A stretch of DNA of 64,000 nucleotides from the NCBI RefSeq assembly GCF_032918005.1, contig NZ_CP136628.1, positions 2,775,501 to 2,839,500 on the forward strand, given 5' to 3'. A program made the translations under genes and the position numbers. Shown piece after piece: positions 1-8,156 of this stretch. The stretch is from Bradyrhizobium sp. NDS-1. GTDB lineage: Bacteria > Pseudomonadota > Alphaproteobacteria > Rhizobiales > Xanthobacteraceae. The notes beneath the pieces were generated by a model. The model ran no database searches. It had not been told where the DNA came from and saw nothing but the letters and a program-made list of their open reading frames with translations. Every line of letters begins with the position of its first letter. Position 1 is the first letter of the stretch.

Positions 1-498
1 TGCGCCCCTGCAGCAGGGCCCGTTCCGGGCGTTTGTAATCCCCTTCTGACGTTCCTTCTTCCCGGGACCGTCGGCGGCACCACCTTGGCAATCGACCAGA
101 AGCTGCAGTGGTTCGGCACGTTGCGCGGTCGCGTCGGCATCTTGGCCACCCCGAAGGTGCTGTTCTATGGCACCGGCGGTCTGGCCTTCGGCGAGATCAA
201 GACCACCGGCACCATGACCGGCCTCGACGGTTTCAGCCTCCCGATCACGTCGGTCGCCTCGAACAGCACTACCCGTGCCGGCTGGACTCTCGGGGTCGGC
301 GTCGAAGGCAAGATCACCCAGAACTGGAGCGCTAAGCTCGAATATCTCTACATGGACCTCGGCCGCTTCAGCTCCGGCCCGTTCACGCTGGCGCCGGGCT
401 CGGACATCAGCGCCAACGTCTCCTCGCACTTCACCGATCACATCCTGCGCGCAGGCATCAACTATCAGTTTGGTGGTCCGATCGTCGCCAAGTACTGA
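1..498 (+). CDS. Outer-membrane beta-barrel protein, 3' part (Omp25/31-like)
   Basis: The reading frame is open from the first base of the window, so this is the C-terminal part of a gene that starts outside it; the TTG at 85 is probably not the true start. The visible protein has the WFGTLRGR block, a YGTGGLA strand, a WSAKLEYLYMDLG strand and a final INYQFGG-like strand, which are the closing strands of the small Omp25/Omp31 ('outer membrane immunogenic protein') barrels abundant in Rhizobiales. The expected place is the outer membrane, with a structural or porin-like role. The family is clear; substrate and exact role are not. A hairpin follows the stop. Confidence 0.85.
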   Translation, partial: CAPAAGPVPGVCNPLLTFLLPGTVGGTTLAIDQKLQWFGTLRGRVGILATPKVLFYGTGGLAFGEIKTTGTMTGLDGFSLPITSVASNSTTRAGWTLGVGVEGKITQNWSAKLEYLYMDLGRFSSGPFTLAPGSDISANVSSHFTDHILRAGINYQFGGPIVAKY

Positions 499-525
499 TA
501 TCAAAATAGGCGTCCAACAAGAAGC

Positions 526-550
526 AAAGCCCGGCCTCGCGCCGGGCTTT
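526..550. terminator. Bidirectional intrinsic terminator
   Basis: A perfect 10-bp stem (AAAGCCCGGC / GCCGGGCTTT) encloses a 5-nt loop. It lies 28 bp after the barrel-protein stop and 26 bp from the stop of the facing CoA-transferase gene, with A on one side and T on the other, so it could end transcription from both directions. Confidence 0.8.
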
Positions 551-576
551 GTCGTTGGAGACGGTGCAAATGACGT

Positions 577-1770
577 TCACACCACCTTCGCGTCCCGCAG
601 CCTGCTGATCTCGTCCGCACTGAGGCCGAACTCCTTCAGCACCTCGTCGGTCTGCTCGCCGAATTCCGGTGGCCGCGCCACCATCCTGCTCGGCGTGCGT
701 GACAGCGTCACGGGCTGGCCGACCAGGCGGATCTGGCGGCTCTCGTCGTTCGGCACGTCCTGCGCGATGCCGAGATGCTTGACCTGGGCGTCCTCGAACA
801 TCTGGTCGATGGCGTAGATCGGCCCGCAGGGCACGCCGGCCTCGTTGAGCTCGCGGACCCAGGTCTCGGTCGACTTCGTCACCGTGTGCTTCTCGATCTC
901 GGCGTTGAGGGCGTCGCGGTTCTTGGAGCGGGCAGGGGCCGTCGCATAATCGGGATGGGCATAGAGCTCCGGCGCGCCAATCGCCTGGGCGCAGCGCTCC
1001 CAGATCCGCCCGCCCGTCGTGGCGATGTTGATGTAGCCGTCCGAGGTCTTGAACACGCCGGTCGGGATGCTGGTTGGATGGTTGTTGCCGGCCTGCTTGG
1101 CGACCTCTTTCTCCATCAGCCAGCGCGCTGCCTGGAAGTCGAGCATGAAGATCTGGGCCTGCAGCAGCGAGGTCTGCACCCATTGGCCCTTGCCCGAGAC
1201 CTCGCGCTCGAGCAGCGCGGTGAGGATGCCCATGGCGCAGAACAGGCCGGCCGTCAGATCGGCGACGGGAATGCCGACCCGCATCGGGCCTTCGCCCGGT
1301 GCCCCGGTGATCGACATCAACCCGCCCATGCCTTGCGCGATCTGATCGAAGCCGGGCCGCTTGTGATAGGGCCCGTCCTGGCCGAAGCCGGAGATGCTGC
1401 CGTAGACGATGCGTGGATTGATCTCGGCGAGACTTCCATAGTCGATGCCGAGCTTCTTCTTCACGTCGGGCCGGAAATTCTCGACCACGACGTCGGCCTT
1501 GGCGGCGAGGCGCTTGAACACGGCGAGCCCGCGCTCGTCCTTCAGGTTCAGTGTCATGGCCCGCTTGTTGCGATGCAGATTCTGGAAGTCGGAACCTCGG
1601 CGCGGGCCGCCCGGCTGCTCGCCGCCAGCGTCCTCGGTCAGCGCATCGATCTTGATGACATTCGCCCCCCAGTCCGCCAGTTGCCGCACGCAGGTGGGCC
1701 CGGAGCGGACGCGGGTCAGATCGAGCACGGTGAAGCGCGACAGGGCTTCCGAGGCATGCGGAAAAGGCAT
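577..1770 (-). CDS. CaiB/BaiF family CoA-transferase
   Basis: This is a family III CoA-transferase, which moves CoA between carboxylic acids through an aspartyl-CoA intermediate in the cytoplasm. Seen: the N-terminal VLDLTRV block, VVENFRP, and GFDQIAQGMGGLMSITG, whose Asp (about residue 142) matches the catalytic Asp of formyl-CoA transferase. The length of about 397 residues is normal. An ATG at 1806 would add 12 residues, but the ATG at 1770 has a GGAG upstream and fits the family's usual N-terminus better. The substrate cannot be read from sequence. It faces the barrel gene across a shared terminator. Confidence 0.9.
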   Translation of the reverse strand: MPFPHASEALSRFTVLDLTRVRSGPTCVRQLADWGANVIKIDALTEDAGGEQPGGPRRGSDFQNLHRNKRAMTLNLKDERGLAVFKRLAAKADVVVENFRPDVKKKLGIDYGSLAEINPRIVYGSISGFGQDGPYHKRPGFDQIAQGMGGLMSITGAPGEGPMRVGIPVADLTAGLFCAMGILTALLEREVSGKGQWVQTSLLQAQIFMLDFQAARWLMEKEVAKQAGNNHPTSIPTGVFKTSDGYINIATTGGRIWERCAQAIGAPELYAHPDYATAPARSKNRDALNAEIEKHTVTKSTETWVRELNEAGVPCGPIYAIDQMFEDAQVKHLGIAQDVPNDESRQIRLVGQPVTLSRTPSRMVARPPEFGEQTDEVLKEFGLSADEISRLRDAKVV

Positions 1771-1886
1771 CTTGAGTGGCTCCGGGGCAGATTGCGGGCC
1801 TACCATAGTGCCGAAAGATCATGCGACAAGCCGGCCCGGCGCCGATGCAGCCTGCCGAAATGCCATGCCTGATGCGGTACCTGAGA

Positions 1887-2192
1887 TCAGCGCGAGAGGC
1901 GCTTCAACTCCGCGCGCGCGCGTTCGGCGAGGGGGTCATCGCCGTGACGGGCGATAAAGAGCTCGAAGGCCTCCCGCGTTCCCTTCCGGCGGGCGGCTTC
2001 GTATTCCTCTGCCACGGCGGCGGCAGGATCTCGGGCCATCGGCATGGAGGGCGCGCGTCCCGCCTTGCCGTTCTCGTCCGCATTGGCCTTCTCCACCATG
2101 GCGGGCAGTCCTCCGAAAGATTGGTGATCCAGTCCGGCCAGCGCGATCAGAGTACCGAACAACAGACCGGCCAGGAACGAACGTCGTTTCAT
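1887..2192 (-). CDS. Small secreted protein of unknown function
   Basis: A 101-residue protein that begins MKRRSFLAGLLFGTLIALAG, a twin-Arg-containing but otherwise ordinary signal peptide or anchor. The rest is Ala/Glu/Arg-rich and ends in a predicted helix with a tetratricopeptide-like look (EAFELFIARHGDDPLAERARAEL). An AGGG lies before the ATG. It sits between a CoA-transferase and a protease gene that read the other way or from another unit, so context gives no role. I do not recognise the family. Confidence 0.6.
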   Translation of the reverse strand: MKRRSFLAGLLFGTLIALAGLDHQSFGGLPAMVEKANADENGKAGRAPSMPMARDPAAAVAEEYEAARRKGTREAFELFIARHGDDPLAERARAELKRLSR

Positions 2193-2378
2193 TGAAACCC
2201 TGCAAATGACGCGTGCCGCGGGAACTGAGGGACCGTATGACTACGGGATTTGATGGCTAACATAGTCTTATGGAAGGCGCGCGGACGCCGCTGCCCAATT
2301 TAAACCAAACGTTTAACTCCCAAGCTAGAATCATCTGCTTTATTCCGAATCGCGCGATGCGTTGCTCTGGAGAGTCCA

Positions 2379-4997
2379 TTGGCTACCGCCGTTAATGTCA
2401 GTGCCACCAACAATGCCGAGATCGACGGCCTGCTGTCCGGCGTCAAATGGACCGGCACGATCACCTATAGCTTTCCCGACGCATCCAGCGACTACCCCAA
2501 TCCCTATTACGGCGGCGACAGCGAGCCGACCACATCGGGCCTTGCCTCGGCGCCCACCCAGATCAAGGCGGCGATCAATTACGCGGTCGGGCTGATCCTC
2601 AGTTACACCAACGCCAACATCCAGTACGCGGGAACGAACGGCGCCGACATCATGATCGCGCAGTCGCCCGCGGCCAATCCAACGGCCTATGCCTACTATC
2701 CCGGGAATTATGCGTCCGGCGGCGACATCTGGTTCGGCACTCAATACAACTTCTCGCTCGCCAAGCTCGGCAACTATTACTTCACGACCGCGATGCACGA
2801 GCTCGGCCACGCCCTCGGTCTCAAGCACAGCCAGGAGGCCGGCGGCCCCGGCAACGTCGCTGTGCCGAGCGCGCACGACAGCAGCGAATATACCGTCATG
2901 AGCTATCGCAGCTATGTCGGCGCTTCGACTACGAGCGGCTACACCAACGAAGCGTACGGATATTCGCAGACCTACATGGCCAACGATATTCTCGCGCTCC
3001 AGGTCATGTACGGCGCGGACTACACGACCCAAAGCAGCAACACCGTCTACACCTGGAATCCGACCACCGGGCAGCAGTTCATTAACGGCGTCGGGCAGCT
3101 CGCGCCGGGCGGCGGCGTCGGCGGCTCGGCCAACCGCGTCTACGAGACGGTCTGGGACGGCGGCGGCGTCGATACTTACGATCTGTCGAACTACACGACG
3201 AACCTGAGCATCAACCTCAATCCCGGTGCCTCGTCGGTGTTCTCCTCCGTGCAACTGGCCAATCTCGGCAACGGCCATTACGCATCGGGCAACGTCTACA
3301 ACGCCTATCTGTACAACGGCGACGCGCGCTCCTACATCGACAACGCCACCGGCGGGTCCGGCAACGACACGCTGGTGGGCAACGCGATCGCCAACGCGCT
3401 GAACGGCGGCGGCGGCAACGACACGATCGTCGGCGGCGCGGGCAACGACGGCATCAATGGCGGCTCGGGCAGCGACACGGCGGTGTATTCGGGCAGCCGG
3501 GCCAACTACCTGGTCTCGTATAATTCCGCGACCCAGACGTTCACTCTGACCGACCAGCGCAGCGGCGTGCCCGATGGTACCGATACGGTCACCGGCGTCG
3601 AATATTTCCAGTTCGCGGGCGTTACGGTTGCCGCCGCCAGCCTCGTGCCGAGCGCGATCGAGACGTTCGGATCGACGAGCGTGGCTCTGACAGGCGGTAA
3701 CTATTATCTGAACAGCATCTCGACCGGCACCGGACCGGTCCTGAAATATGCCGGCGCCGCGGTGATCGCGGCCAATTACAGCACGTGGTCGGTCATCGGC
3801 GCCGAGCAGGTGACGGGCGGCGGCTACGACGTGGTCTGGAAGAATTCGGCGAACGCCCACTATTCGGTCTGGAGTACGGACAGCACCGGCAATTTCATCA
3901 CGACTCTCGGCTCGGCTCCGGAGATGCTGGGGACGGACGCCTCGCTACAGGCGCTGGAATCGACGCTGCAACAGGATCTCAATGGCGACGGCACGACAGG
4001 GGTGGTCAGCATCCCCATCGTCAGCGGCGTCGAGATCGAGACGTTCGGATCGACCAGCGCGGTCCTGTCTGGTGGAAACTATTACCTGAACAGCATCTCG
4101 ACTGGCACCGGACCGGTCCTGAAATATGCCGGCGCTGCGGTGATCGCGGCCAATTACAGCACGTGGTCGGTCATCGGCGCCGAGCAGGTGACGGGCGGCG
4201 GCTACGACGTGGTCTGGAAGAATTCGGCGAACGCCCATTATTCGGTCTGGAGCACGGACAGCAACGGCAACTTCCTAACCACGCTCGCCGCGGCTCCCGA
4301 AGTGCTAGGCATCGATGCGTCGCTGCAGGCGCTGGAGCCGACGCTGCATCAGGATATCAACGGCGACGGCACGATCGGTCTCTCCTTGGTTCCCGTCAAC
4401 GGCGTCACCATCGAGGCATTCGGAGCGACCCGTGCAGTCTTGTTTAGTAGCAACTACTATCTGTACGATGCGGCCGGTACCGGCCCCACCTTGAAATACG
4501 CTGGCTCGGTCGTGAATGCGGCCAATTACAGCACGTGGTCGGTGATCGGCGCCGAGCAGGTGTCCGGCGGCGGCTACGACGTGGTCTGGAAGAACTCGGC
4601 GAACGCCCACTATTCGGTCTGGAGCACGGACAGCAATGGCAACTTCCTGACCACGCTCGCCGCGTCTCCGGAAGTGCTGGGAACCGACCCATCCTTGAAG
4701 GCGCTGGAGCCGACGCTGTACCAGGACCTCAATGGCGACGGTGCCATCGGTGCAGCGTCGCCCGCCACGGCGGGGGCCGGGACGTCCGGTGACGGCTTTG
4801 CGTTCAACTTCACCGAGGGCGGGACCCCATTGACCACTTCGTCCGAGCTACCGGATGCCATGCCCGCGCCAGCCAATGTGCAGACCACGTCGGAGCAGTG
4901 GTCTCAACTGACGGGAAGCCACGACACGGCTGCTGCGTTCGACATAGTGGCCGATTTTCTTCACAACCTGCACGGGCCCGGCTTCCTGCTGACCTGA
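2379..4997 (+). CDS. Serralysin-like M10 metalloprotease with RTX and W-rich repeats
   Basis: An 872-residue probable secreted zinc protease. The catalytic HELGHALGLKH fits HExxHxxGxxH (H140, E141, H144, H150) and is followed by a Met-turn (VMSY, M174), as in serralysins. Glycine/aspartate-rich RTX nonapeptides of the GGSGNDT type occupy about 325-368 and should bind calcium. Three copies of a 125-126-residue unit follow (427-552, 553-677, 678-802); they resemble the tryptophan-rich C-terminal domain family (Pfam W_rich_C) and end in DLNGDG or DINGDG. There is no signal peptide, as expected for a type I secretion substrate, but no type I exporter is in the window. The start is TTG, chosen because GGAGAG lies 4 nt before it and no in-frame ATG fits. 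Confidence 0.88.
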   Translation: MATAVNVSATNNAEIDGLLSGVKWTGTITYSFPDASSDYPNPYYGGDSEPTTSGLASAPTQIKAAINYAVGLILSYTNANIQYAGTNGADIMIAQSPAANPTAYAYYPGNYASGGDIWFGTQYNFSLAKLGNYYFTTAMHELGHALGLKHSQEAGGPGNVAVPSAHDSSEYTVMSYRSYVGASTTSGYTNEAYGYSQTYMANDILALQVMYGADYTTQSSNTVYTWNPTTGQQFINGVGQLAPGGGVGGSANRVYETVWDGGGVDTYDLSNYTTNLSINLNPGASSVFSSVQLANLGNGHYASGNVYNAYLYNGDARSYIDNATGGSGNDTLVGNAIANALNGGGGNDTIVGGAGNDGINGGSGSDTAVYSGSRANYLVSYNSATQTFTLTDQRSGVPDGTDTVTGVEYFQFAGVTVAAASLVPSAIETFGSTSVALTGGNYYLNSISTGTGPVLKYAGAAVIAANYSTWSVIGAEQVTGGGYDVVWKNSANAHYSVWSTDSTGNFITTLGSAPEMLGTDASLQALESTLQQDLNGDGTTGVVSIPIVSGVEIETFGSTSAVLSGGNYYLNSISTGTGPVLKYAGAAVIAANYSTWSVIGAEQVTGGGYDVVWKNSANAHYSVWSTDSNGNFLTTLAAAPEVLGIDASLQALEPTLHQDINGDGTIGLSLVPVNGVTIEAFGATRAVLFSSNYYLYDAAGTGPTLKYAGSVVNAANYSTWSVIGAEQVSGGGYDVVWKNSANAHYSVWSTDSNGNFLTTLAASPEVLGTDPSLKALEPTLYQDLNGDGAIGAASPATAGAGTSGDGFAFNFTEGGTPLTTSSELPDAMPAPANVQTTSEQWSQLTGSHDTAAAFDIVADFLHNLHGPGFLLT
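3657..4780 (+). repeat. Three in-frame direct repeats of 375-378 bp
   Basis: Copies start near 3657, 4035 and 4410 inside the metalloprotease gene. The first two are almost identical over long stretches, including the segment encoding YSTWSVIGAEQVTGGGYDVV; the third is more diverged at its start but nearly the same in its middle. Periods are whole codons (126 and 125 residues), so loss or gain of copies keeps the frame. Confidence 0.9.
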
Positions 4998-5484
4998 CGG
5001 CATGGGTCTCGTCGCGTCCAATCGACGCAGCGCGGGCCATCATTCCCGTCATGGCTGGCCTTTAACGTAGCCATCGTGTGTCATGCACGATGTGTTTGCG
5101 ATCGAGTCTCGGTCCTGGCGGCCGTCATGGACGAGGTTCGTGACGTCGTGGGCACGCTCCTGGCGTAAAAGTCCTCACAGAAATTGATAGATCGAGTTGA
5201 ACCTTGCCTGATCCGGCGCGACCACTAGAAAGTCCGCGGTACGTCGCGCAACAGTTGCGCGATCCGAGGTGCCAAGAAGCCTGCATCCATTTTTCCCAGT
5301 AGCATTGCGTACCCAATCATTCGAACGCGAAGGCCGTATTGCGAGCGCCGAAAGCGGCGGGGGAAGTTTCAGCGAAATATGGAGAATGATGCCGTAAAGC
5401 CGCGCGAGCTGCGGGCTGCGGCAGCGAAGATGTGTGCATAGCAGCAGGCTGGGGCTCTCAGCTCAATCTCGGGGAGGAAGGGAA
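4998..5484. other. Intergenic region of about 490 bp upstream of the beta-helix genes
   Basis: I see no convincing gene here. A 63-codon open frame on the minus strand lacks coding character. The stretch is less GC-rich than its surroundings in places and holds the 19-bp palindrome at 5244-5262. It should contain the promoter of the beta-helix pair, but I cannot place a clear -35/-10. Confidence 0.5.
5244..5262. promoter_or_regulatory. 19-bp perfect palindrome, possible operator
   Basis: TCGCGCAACAGTTGCGCGA has 9-bp arms around a single A. It lies about 220 bp before the first beta-helix gene. The symmetry suits a dimeric DNA-binding protein; the tiny centre makes a transcript hairpin unlikely. 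No regulator can be named. Confidence 0.4.
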
Positions 5485-6333
5485 ATGCGCCGAATTGCAC
5501 TCTTGGCTGTGGTTGCGGGGATGTTCGCACCAGTGATCGCATCGCAGCCGGCGCATGCTCAGGCCACCAGAACGTGGGTGTCGGGCGTGGGCGATGATGC
5601 CAATCCGTGCAGTCGCACCGCCCCGTGCAAGACCTTTCCCGGCGCGATCTCGAAGACAGCCGCGGGGGGCGAGATCAATTGTCTCGACTCGGGCGGTTTC
5701 GGCGTCGTGACCATCACCAAGGCGATCTCGATCTATTGCGAAGGCGTTGTCGGCGGCATCCTCGCAGCAGGGAGTTCCGGCGTTGTCATCAACGCGGCCG
5801 CGACCGATCACATCGTGCTGCGCGGTCTCGATATCGACGGGGCGGGAACCGGAATCAAGGGTGTCAACGTCCTTCAGGCAGCCTCGGTGGTCATCGAGCA
5901 CTGCTTCATCAGGAACTTCAACAGCGCAGGCGGCGTCGGCGTCTTCGTCAATCCGTCGAACTTCAACTCGATGCTCTTGATCCGCGACAGCGTGATTTCG
6001 CACAACGGCACCGCGGCCAACGGAGCTGGGGTCAGCATCAACACCAACGGCGGCAGCGCGCGGGGCCTGATCAATAACACGGCGATCCACAAGAACTTTA
6101 TCGGCGTGAGCGTGCAGGGATCGGCCAACGTTCAGATCAACAACACCAACATCTCGGAGAATCTCGGTACGGGCCTCGCGCTTACCGGCGGTGCGGGGGT
6201 GCGGATTGGCCGCTCGGTGATCGTCAACAATCTGGGGGCGGCCACCTCCGGCAATGTGCTGTCGTATCTGGACAACCAGATCAACGGCAACGCCCCGGAC
6301 ACGACGCCGGCCACCGCTGGTGGTTATCATTAA
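5485..6333 (+). CDS. Secreted right-handed beta-helix protein, copy 1
   Basis: A 282-residue exported protein. A signal peptide (MRRIALLAVVAGMFAP...) ends at AHA-QA. The mature part has a Cys-containing start (NPCSRTAPCKTF, NCLDS, YCEG) followed by repeated short strands with Asn ladders (HIVLRGLDI, SVVIEHCFI, MLLIRDSVI, GLINNTAI, VQINNTNI), the pattern of a parallel beta-helix as in pectate-lyase-like folds. No catalytic residues can be assigned, so it may be structural or carbohydrate-binding. The ATG at 5485 is chosen over an upstream start because GGGGAGGAAGGG sits right before it. It is the first of two tandem paralogues and a plausible type II secretion substrate by signal peptide and nearness. 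Confidence 0.85.
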   Translation: MRRIALLAVVAGMFAPVIASQPAHAQATRTWVSGVGDDANPCSRTAPCKTFPGAISKTAAGGEINCLDSGGFGVVTITKAISIYCEGVVGGILAAGSSGVVINAAATDHIVLRGLDIDGAGTGIKGVNVLQAASVVIEHCFIRNFNSAGGVGVFVNPSNFNSMLLIRDSVISHNGTAANGAGVSINTNGGSARGLINNTAIHKNFIGVSVQGSANVQINNTNISENLGTGLALTGGAGVRIGRSVIVNNLGAATSGNVLSYLDNQINGNAPDTTPATAGGYH

Positions 6334-6396
6334 GTCCTGGGAATCTACTGGCCTGACAATAACGTCAAGTTTTCCGTTCAATTCTGGAGGTTCAAT

Positions 6397-7245
6397 ATGC
6401 GCCGTATTGCTCTATGGACTCTTGTCGCGGGATTTCTCTTGCCATTCGCCGTGTCGCAGCCGGCTCATGCCCAGGCGACCAGGACGTGGGTGTCCGGTGT
6501 TGGCGATGACGTCAATCCGTGCAGCCGCACCGCGCCGTGCAAGACCTTTGCCGGCGCGATCTCGAAGACCGCCGCGGGCGGCGAGATCAACTGCCTCGAT
6601 TCCGCCGGCTTCGGCACAGTGACCATCACCAAGGCGATGACGATCTATTGCGAAGGCGTCGTCGGCAGCATCCTGGCGTCCGGCACCAATGGCATCAACG
6701 TCAATGCCGCGGCGACCGATCACATCGTGCTTCGCGGCCTCGACATCGAAGGTGCCGGCACCGGTCTCAAGGGCGTCAACATCCTCCAGGCGGCCTCGGT
6801 GGTCATCGAGCACTGCTTCATCAGGAACTTCAACGGTGCGTCCGGAGCCGGCATCTTCTCGAATCCGTCGAACTTCAACTCGATGCTGATGATCCGCGAC
6901 AGCGTGATCTCCCACAACGGCGCCGCCGCCGCTGGCGCCGGGATTAACATCAACACGAACGGTGGCAGCACCCGGGTCCTGATTAACAACACGGCCATTC
7001 ACAAGAACTTCGTCGGCCTGAACGTGCAGGGATCGTCCAACGTCCAGGTCAACAACACCAGCATCTCGGAGAATGTGAGCACGGGCCTCGCCCTCAGCGG
7101 TGTTGCAGCGGCACGTATCGGTCGATCGATGATCGTCAACAATCTCGGCGCAGCCACGACGGGCAACGTGCTGTCCTATCTGGACAACCAGATCAACGGC
7201 AATGCGCCGGACACGACGCCGGCTACCGCTGGCGGGTATCACTAG
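6397..7245 (+). CDS. Secreted right-handed beta-helix protein, copy 2
   Basis: Also 282 residues and collinear with copy 1 along its whole length: the same signal peptide type (MRRIALWTLVAGFLLP, cleavage after AHA), the same Cys positions and the same ladder of short beta-strands. A TGGAGG lies before the ATG. The 63-bp gap after copy 1 has no terminator, so the two are probably co-transcribed; a strong hairpin follows this copy. Function is unknown; as for copy 1, an extracellular carbohydrate-binding or structural role is inference. Confidence 0.85.
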   Translation: MRRIALWTLVAGFLLPFAVSQPAHAQATRTWVSGVGDDVNPCSRTAPCKTFAGAISKTAAGGEINCLDSAGFGTVTITKAMTIYCEGVVGSILASGTNGINVNAAATDHIVLRGLDIEGAGTGLKGVNILQAASVVIEHCFIRNFNGASGAGIFSNPSNFNSMLMIRDSVISHNGAAAAGAGININTNGGSTRVLINNTAIHKNFVGLNVQGSSNVQVNNTSISENVSTGLALSGVAAARIGRSMIVNNLGAATTGNVLSYLDNQINGNAPDTTPATAGGYH

Positions 7246-7263
7246 GCCTGTCCAATCGACGAG

Positions 7264-7294
7264 CTCCGGGCGCGATGCGCCCGGAGATTTTTTT
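7264..7294 (+). terminator. Strong intrinsic terminator
   Basis: A perfect 10-bp GC-rich stem (CTCCGGGCGC / GCGCCCGGAG) with a 3-nt loop is followed after one A by seven T. It lies 18 bp after the stop of the second beta-helix gene and closes that unit. Confidence 0.92.
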
Positions 7295-7367
7295 GTCCCT
7301 GGCACCGCTATGGATTTCGGGACGCCTGCAGACTAGTCTGGCCGCGTACGCAGGGAGCGCGGGTGGC

Positions 7368-7925
7368 ATGGAGACCCTCGACAGTCAGAATTCGGGGCTT
7401 TGCCGTTCGGCGCCGCAAACGCGCGGTTGGTCGCGACGGGCGGGGTGGGGCTGTGCTGCCGTTCTGCTGACGCTCGCCTTGGCAGTCCCGGCCTACGCCC
7501 AATCGTTCCGTCAGGGCGTCTCCGCTTTCCATCGCCAGGACTATTTGACGGCGTCCCGCATCTTCATTCCACTCGCCGAGCGGGGCAATGCCGCTGCACA
7601 GTCCTATCTTGGTTTCCTGTTCGAGACCGGCCGCGGCGTGCCGCAGAACTATACGGAGGCCGCGATGTGGTACCGGCGCGCGGCAGAGCAGGGCGACAGC
7701 CGCGCCCAGTATTCGCTGGGCCTTCTTTACGACCGCGGCCAGGGCGTTCCGCAGGACATCGTCGAAGCCTCCAAATGGCTCAATCTGTCCACGGCCGCCG
7801 CACCGCCGCCGGCGCGCGAAGCGCGGGCTCGGATCCGCGATGCCGTCACCACCAAGATGACGCGCGGAGAGATCGCCCAGGCCCGCCTGCGGGCGCTGGA
7901 ATGGGCGCCTAGCCGCGAGCACTGA
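7368..7925 (+). CDS. Exported Sel1-repeat protein
   Basis: A 185-residue protein with a long basic N-terminus followed by a hydrophobic segment ending AVPAYAQS, read as a signal peptide. Two to three Sel1-type helical repeats follow (AAQSYLGFLFETGRGVPQNYTEAAMWYRRAAEQGDSRAQYSLGLLYDRGQGVPQD, split here only for description of the two units). Such repeats mediate protein-protein contacts; the partner is unknown. The frame is open further upstream into the terminator, so the ATG at 7368 is preferred. The C-terminal 50 residues are not repeat-like. It probably acts in the periplasm. Confidence 0.78.
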   Translation: METLDSQNSGLCRSAPQTRGWSRRAGWGCAAVLLTLALAVPAYAQSFRQGVSAFHRQDYLTASRIFIPLAERGNAAAQSYLGFLFETGRGVPQNYTEAAMWYRRAAEQGDSRAQYSLGLLYDRGQGVPQDIVEASKWLNLSTAAAPPPAREARARIRDAVTTKMTRGEIAQARLRALEWAPSREH

Positions 7926-8156
7926 GCGCTGCGGCTTGCCCGCCAATCGGCGCGGTTGCCTATCGGTTCGTGATTCGGGGGAAGGGCAGTGCAATCGCCG
8001 TGATGGCCGGTGTTTTGCCCGATTTGTCAAATCGCTTCGTAAAATCCTCAAAGTGGCCGCCTAGTAAGTCATTGAAAAACCTGACCCCGCCTACTGTGCA
8101 TGGGGTTGTTTTCGCGATTCTGTGGGCGGGGCCGACGATGATCCCGATCCCAGGCT
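7926..8156. other. Convergent gap with an imperfect inverted repeat
   Basis: This 231-bp gap separates the stops of the Sel1 gene and gspO. It holds CCCCGCC (8085-8091) and its complement GGCGGGG (8125-8131) 33 bp apart, enclosing GTGCATGGGGTTGTTTTCGC. It could be a repeated intergenic element or a weak terminator; I cannot decide from one copy. Confidence 0.3.

Larger units (their letters stand above)
5485..7245 (+). repeat. Tandem gene duplication, 912-bp period
   Basis: The two beta-helix genes have equal length and start 912 bp apart. Much of the sequence is conserved, with a 42-bp block identical in both (5881-5922 and 6793-6834). This is a direct tandem duplication, either fairly recent or kept similar by gene conversion. 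Confidence 0.85.

Noticed and set aside
458..1822. A 454-codon minus-strand frame overlapping the CoA-transferase
   Set aside because: It is in another frame of the same strand and Arg/Ala-rich; the CaiB/BaiF frame carries all conserved blocks.
2340..3860. A 506-codon minus-strand frame opposite the metalloprotease
   Set aside because: It is antisense to the HExxH, RTX and repeat regions, and its sequence is low-complexity Val/Arg/Ala without a start signal. The periodic coding of the sense strand explains it.
3657..4780. Regular repeats considered as a CRISPR-like array
   Set aside because: The units are about 375 bp, coding and in frame, with no short repeat/spacer pattern and no cas genes.
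5125..5316. A 63-codon minus-strand frame in the intergenic region
   Set aside because: It lacks a ribosome site and a protein-like composition, and it crosses the palindrome.
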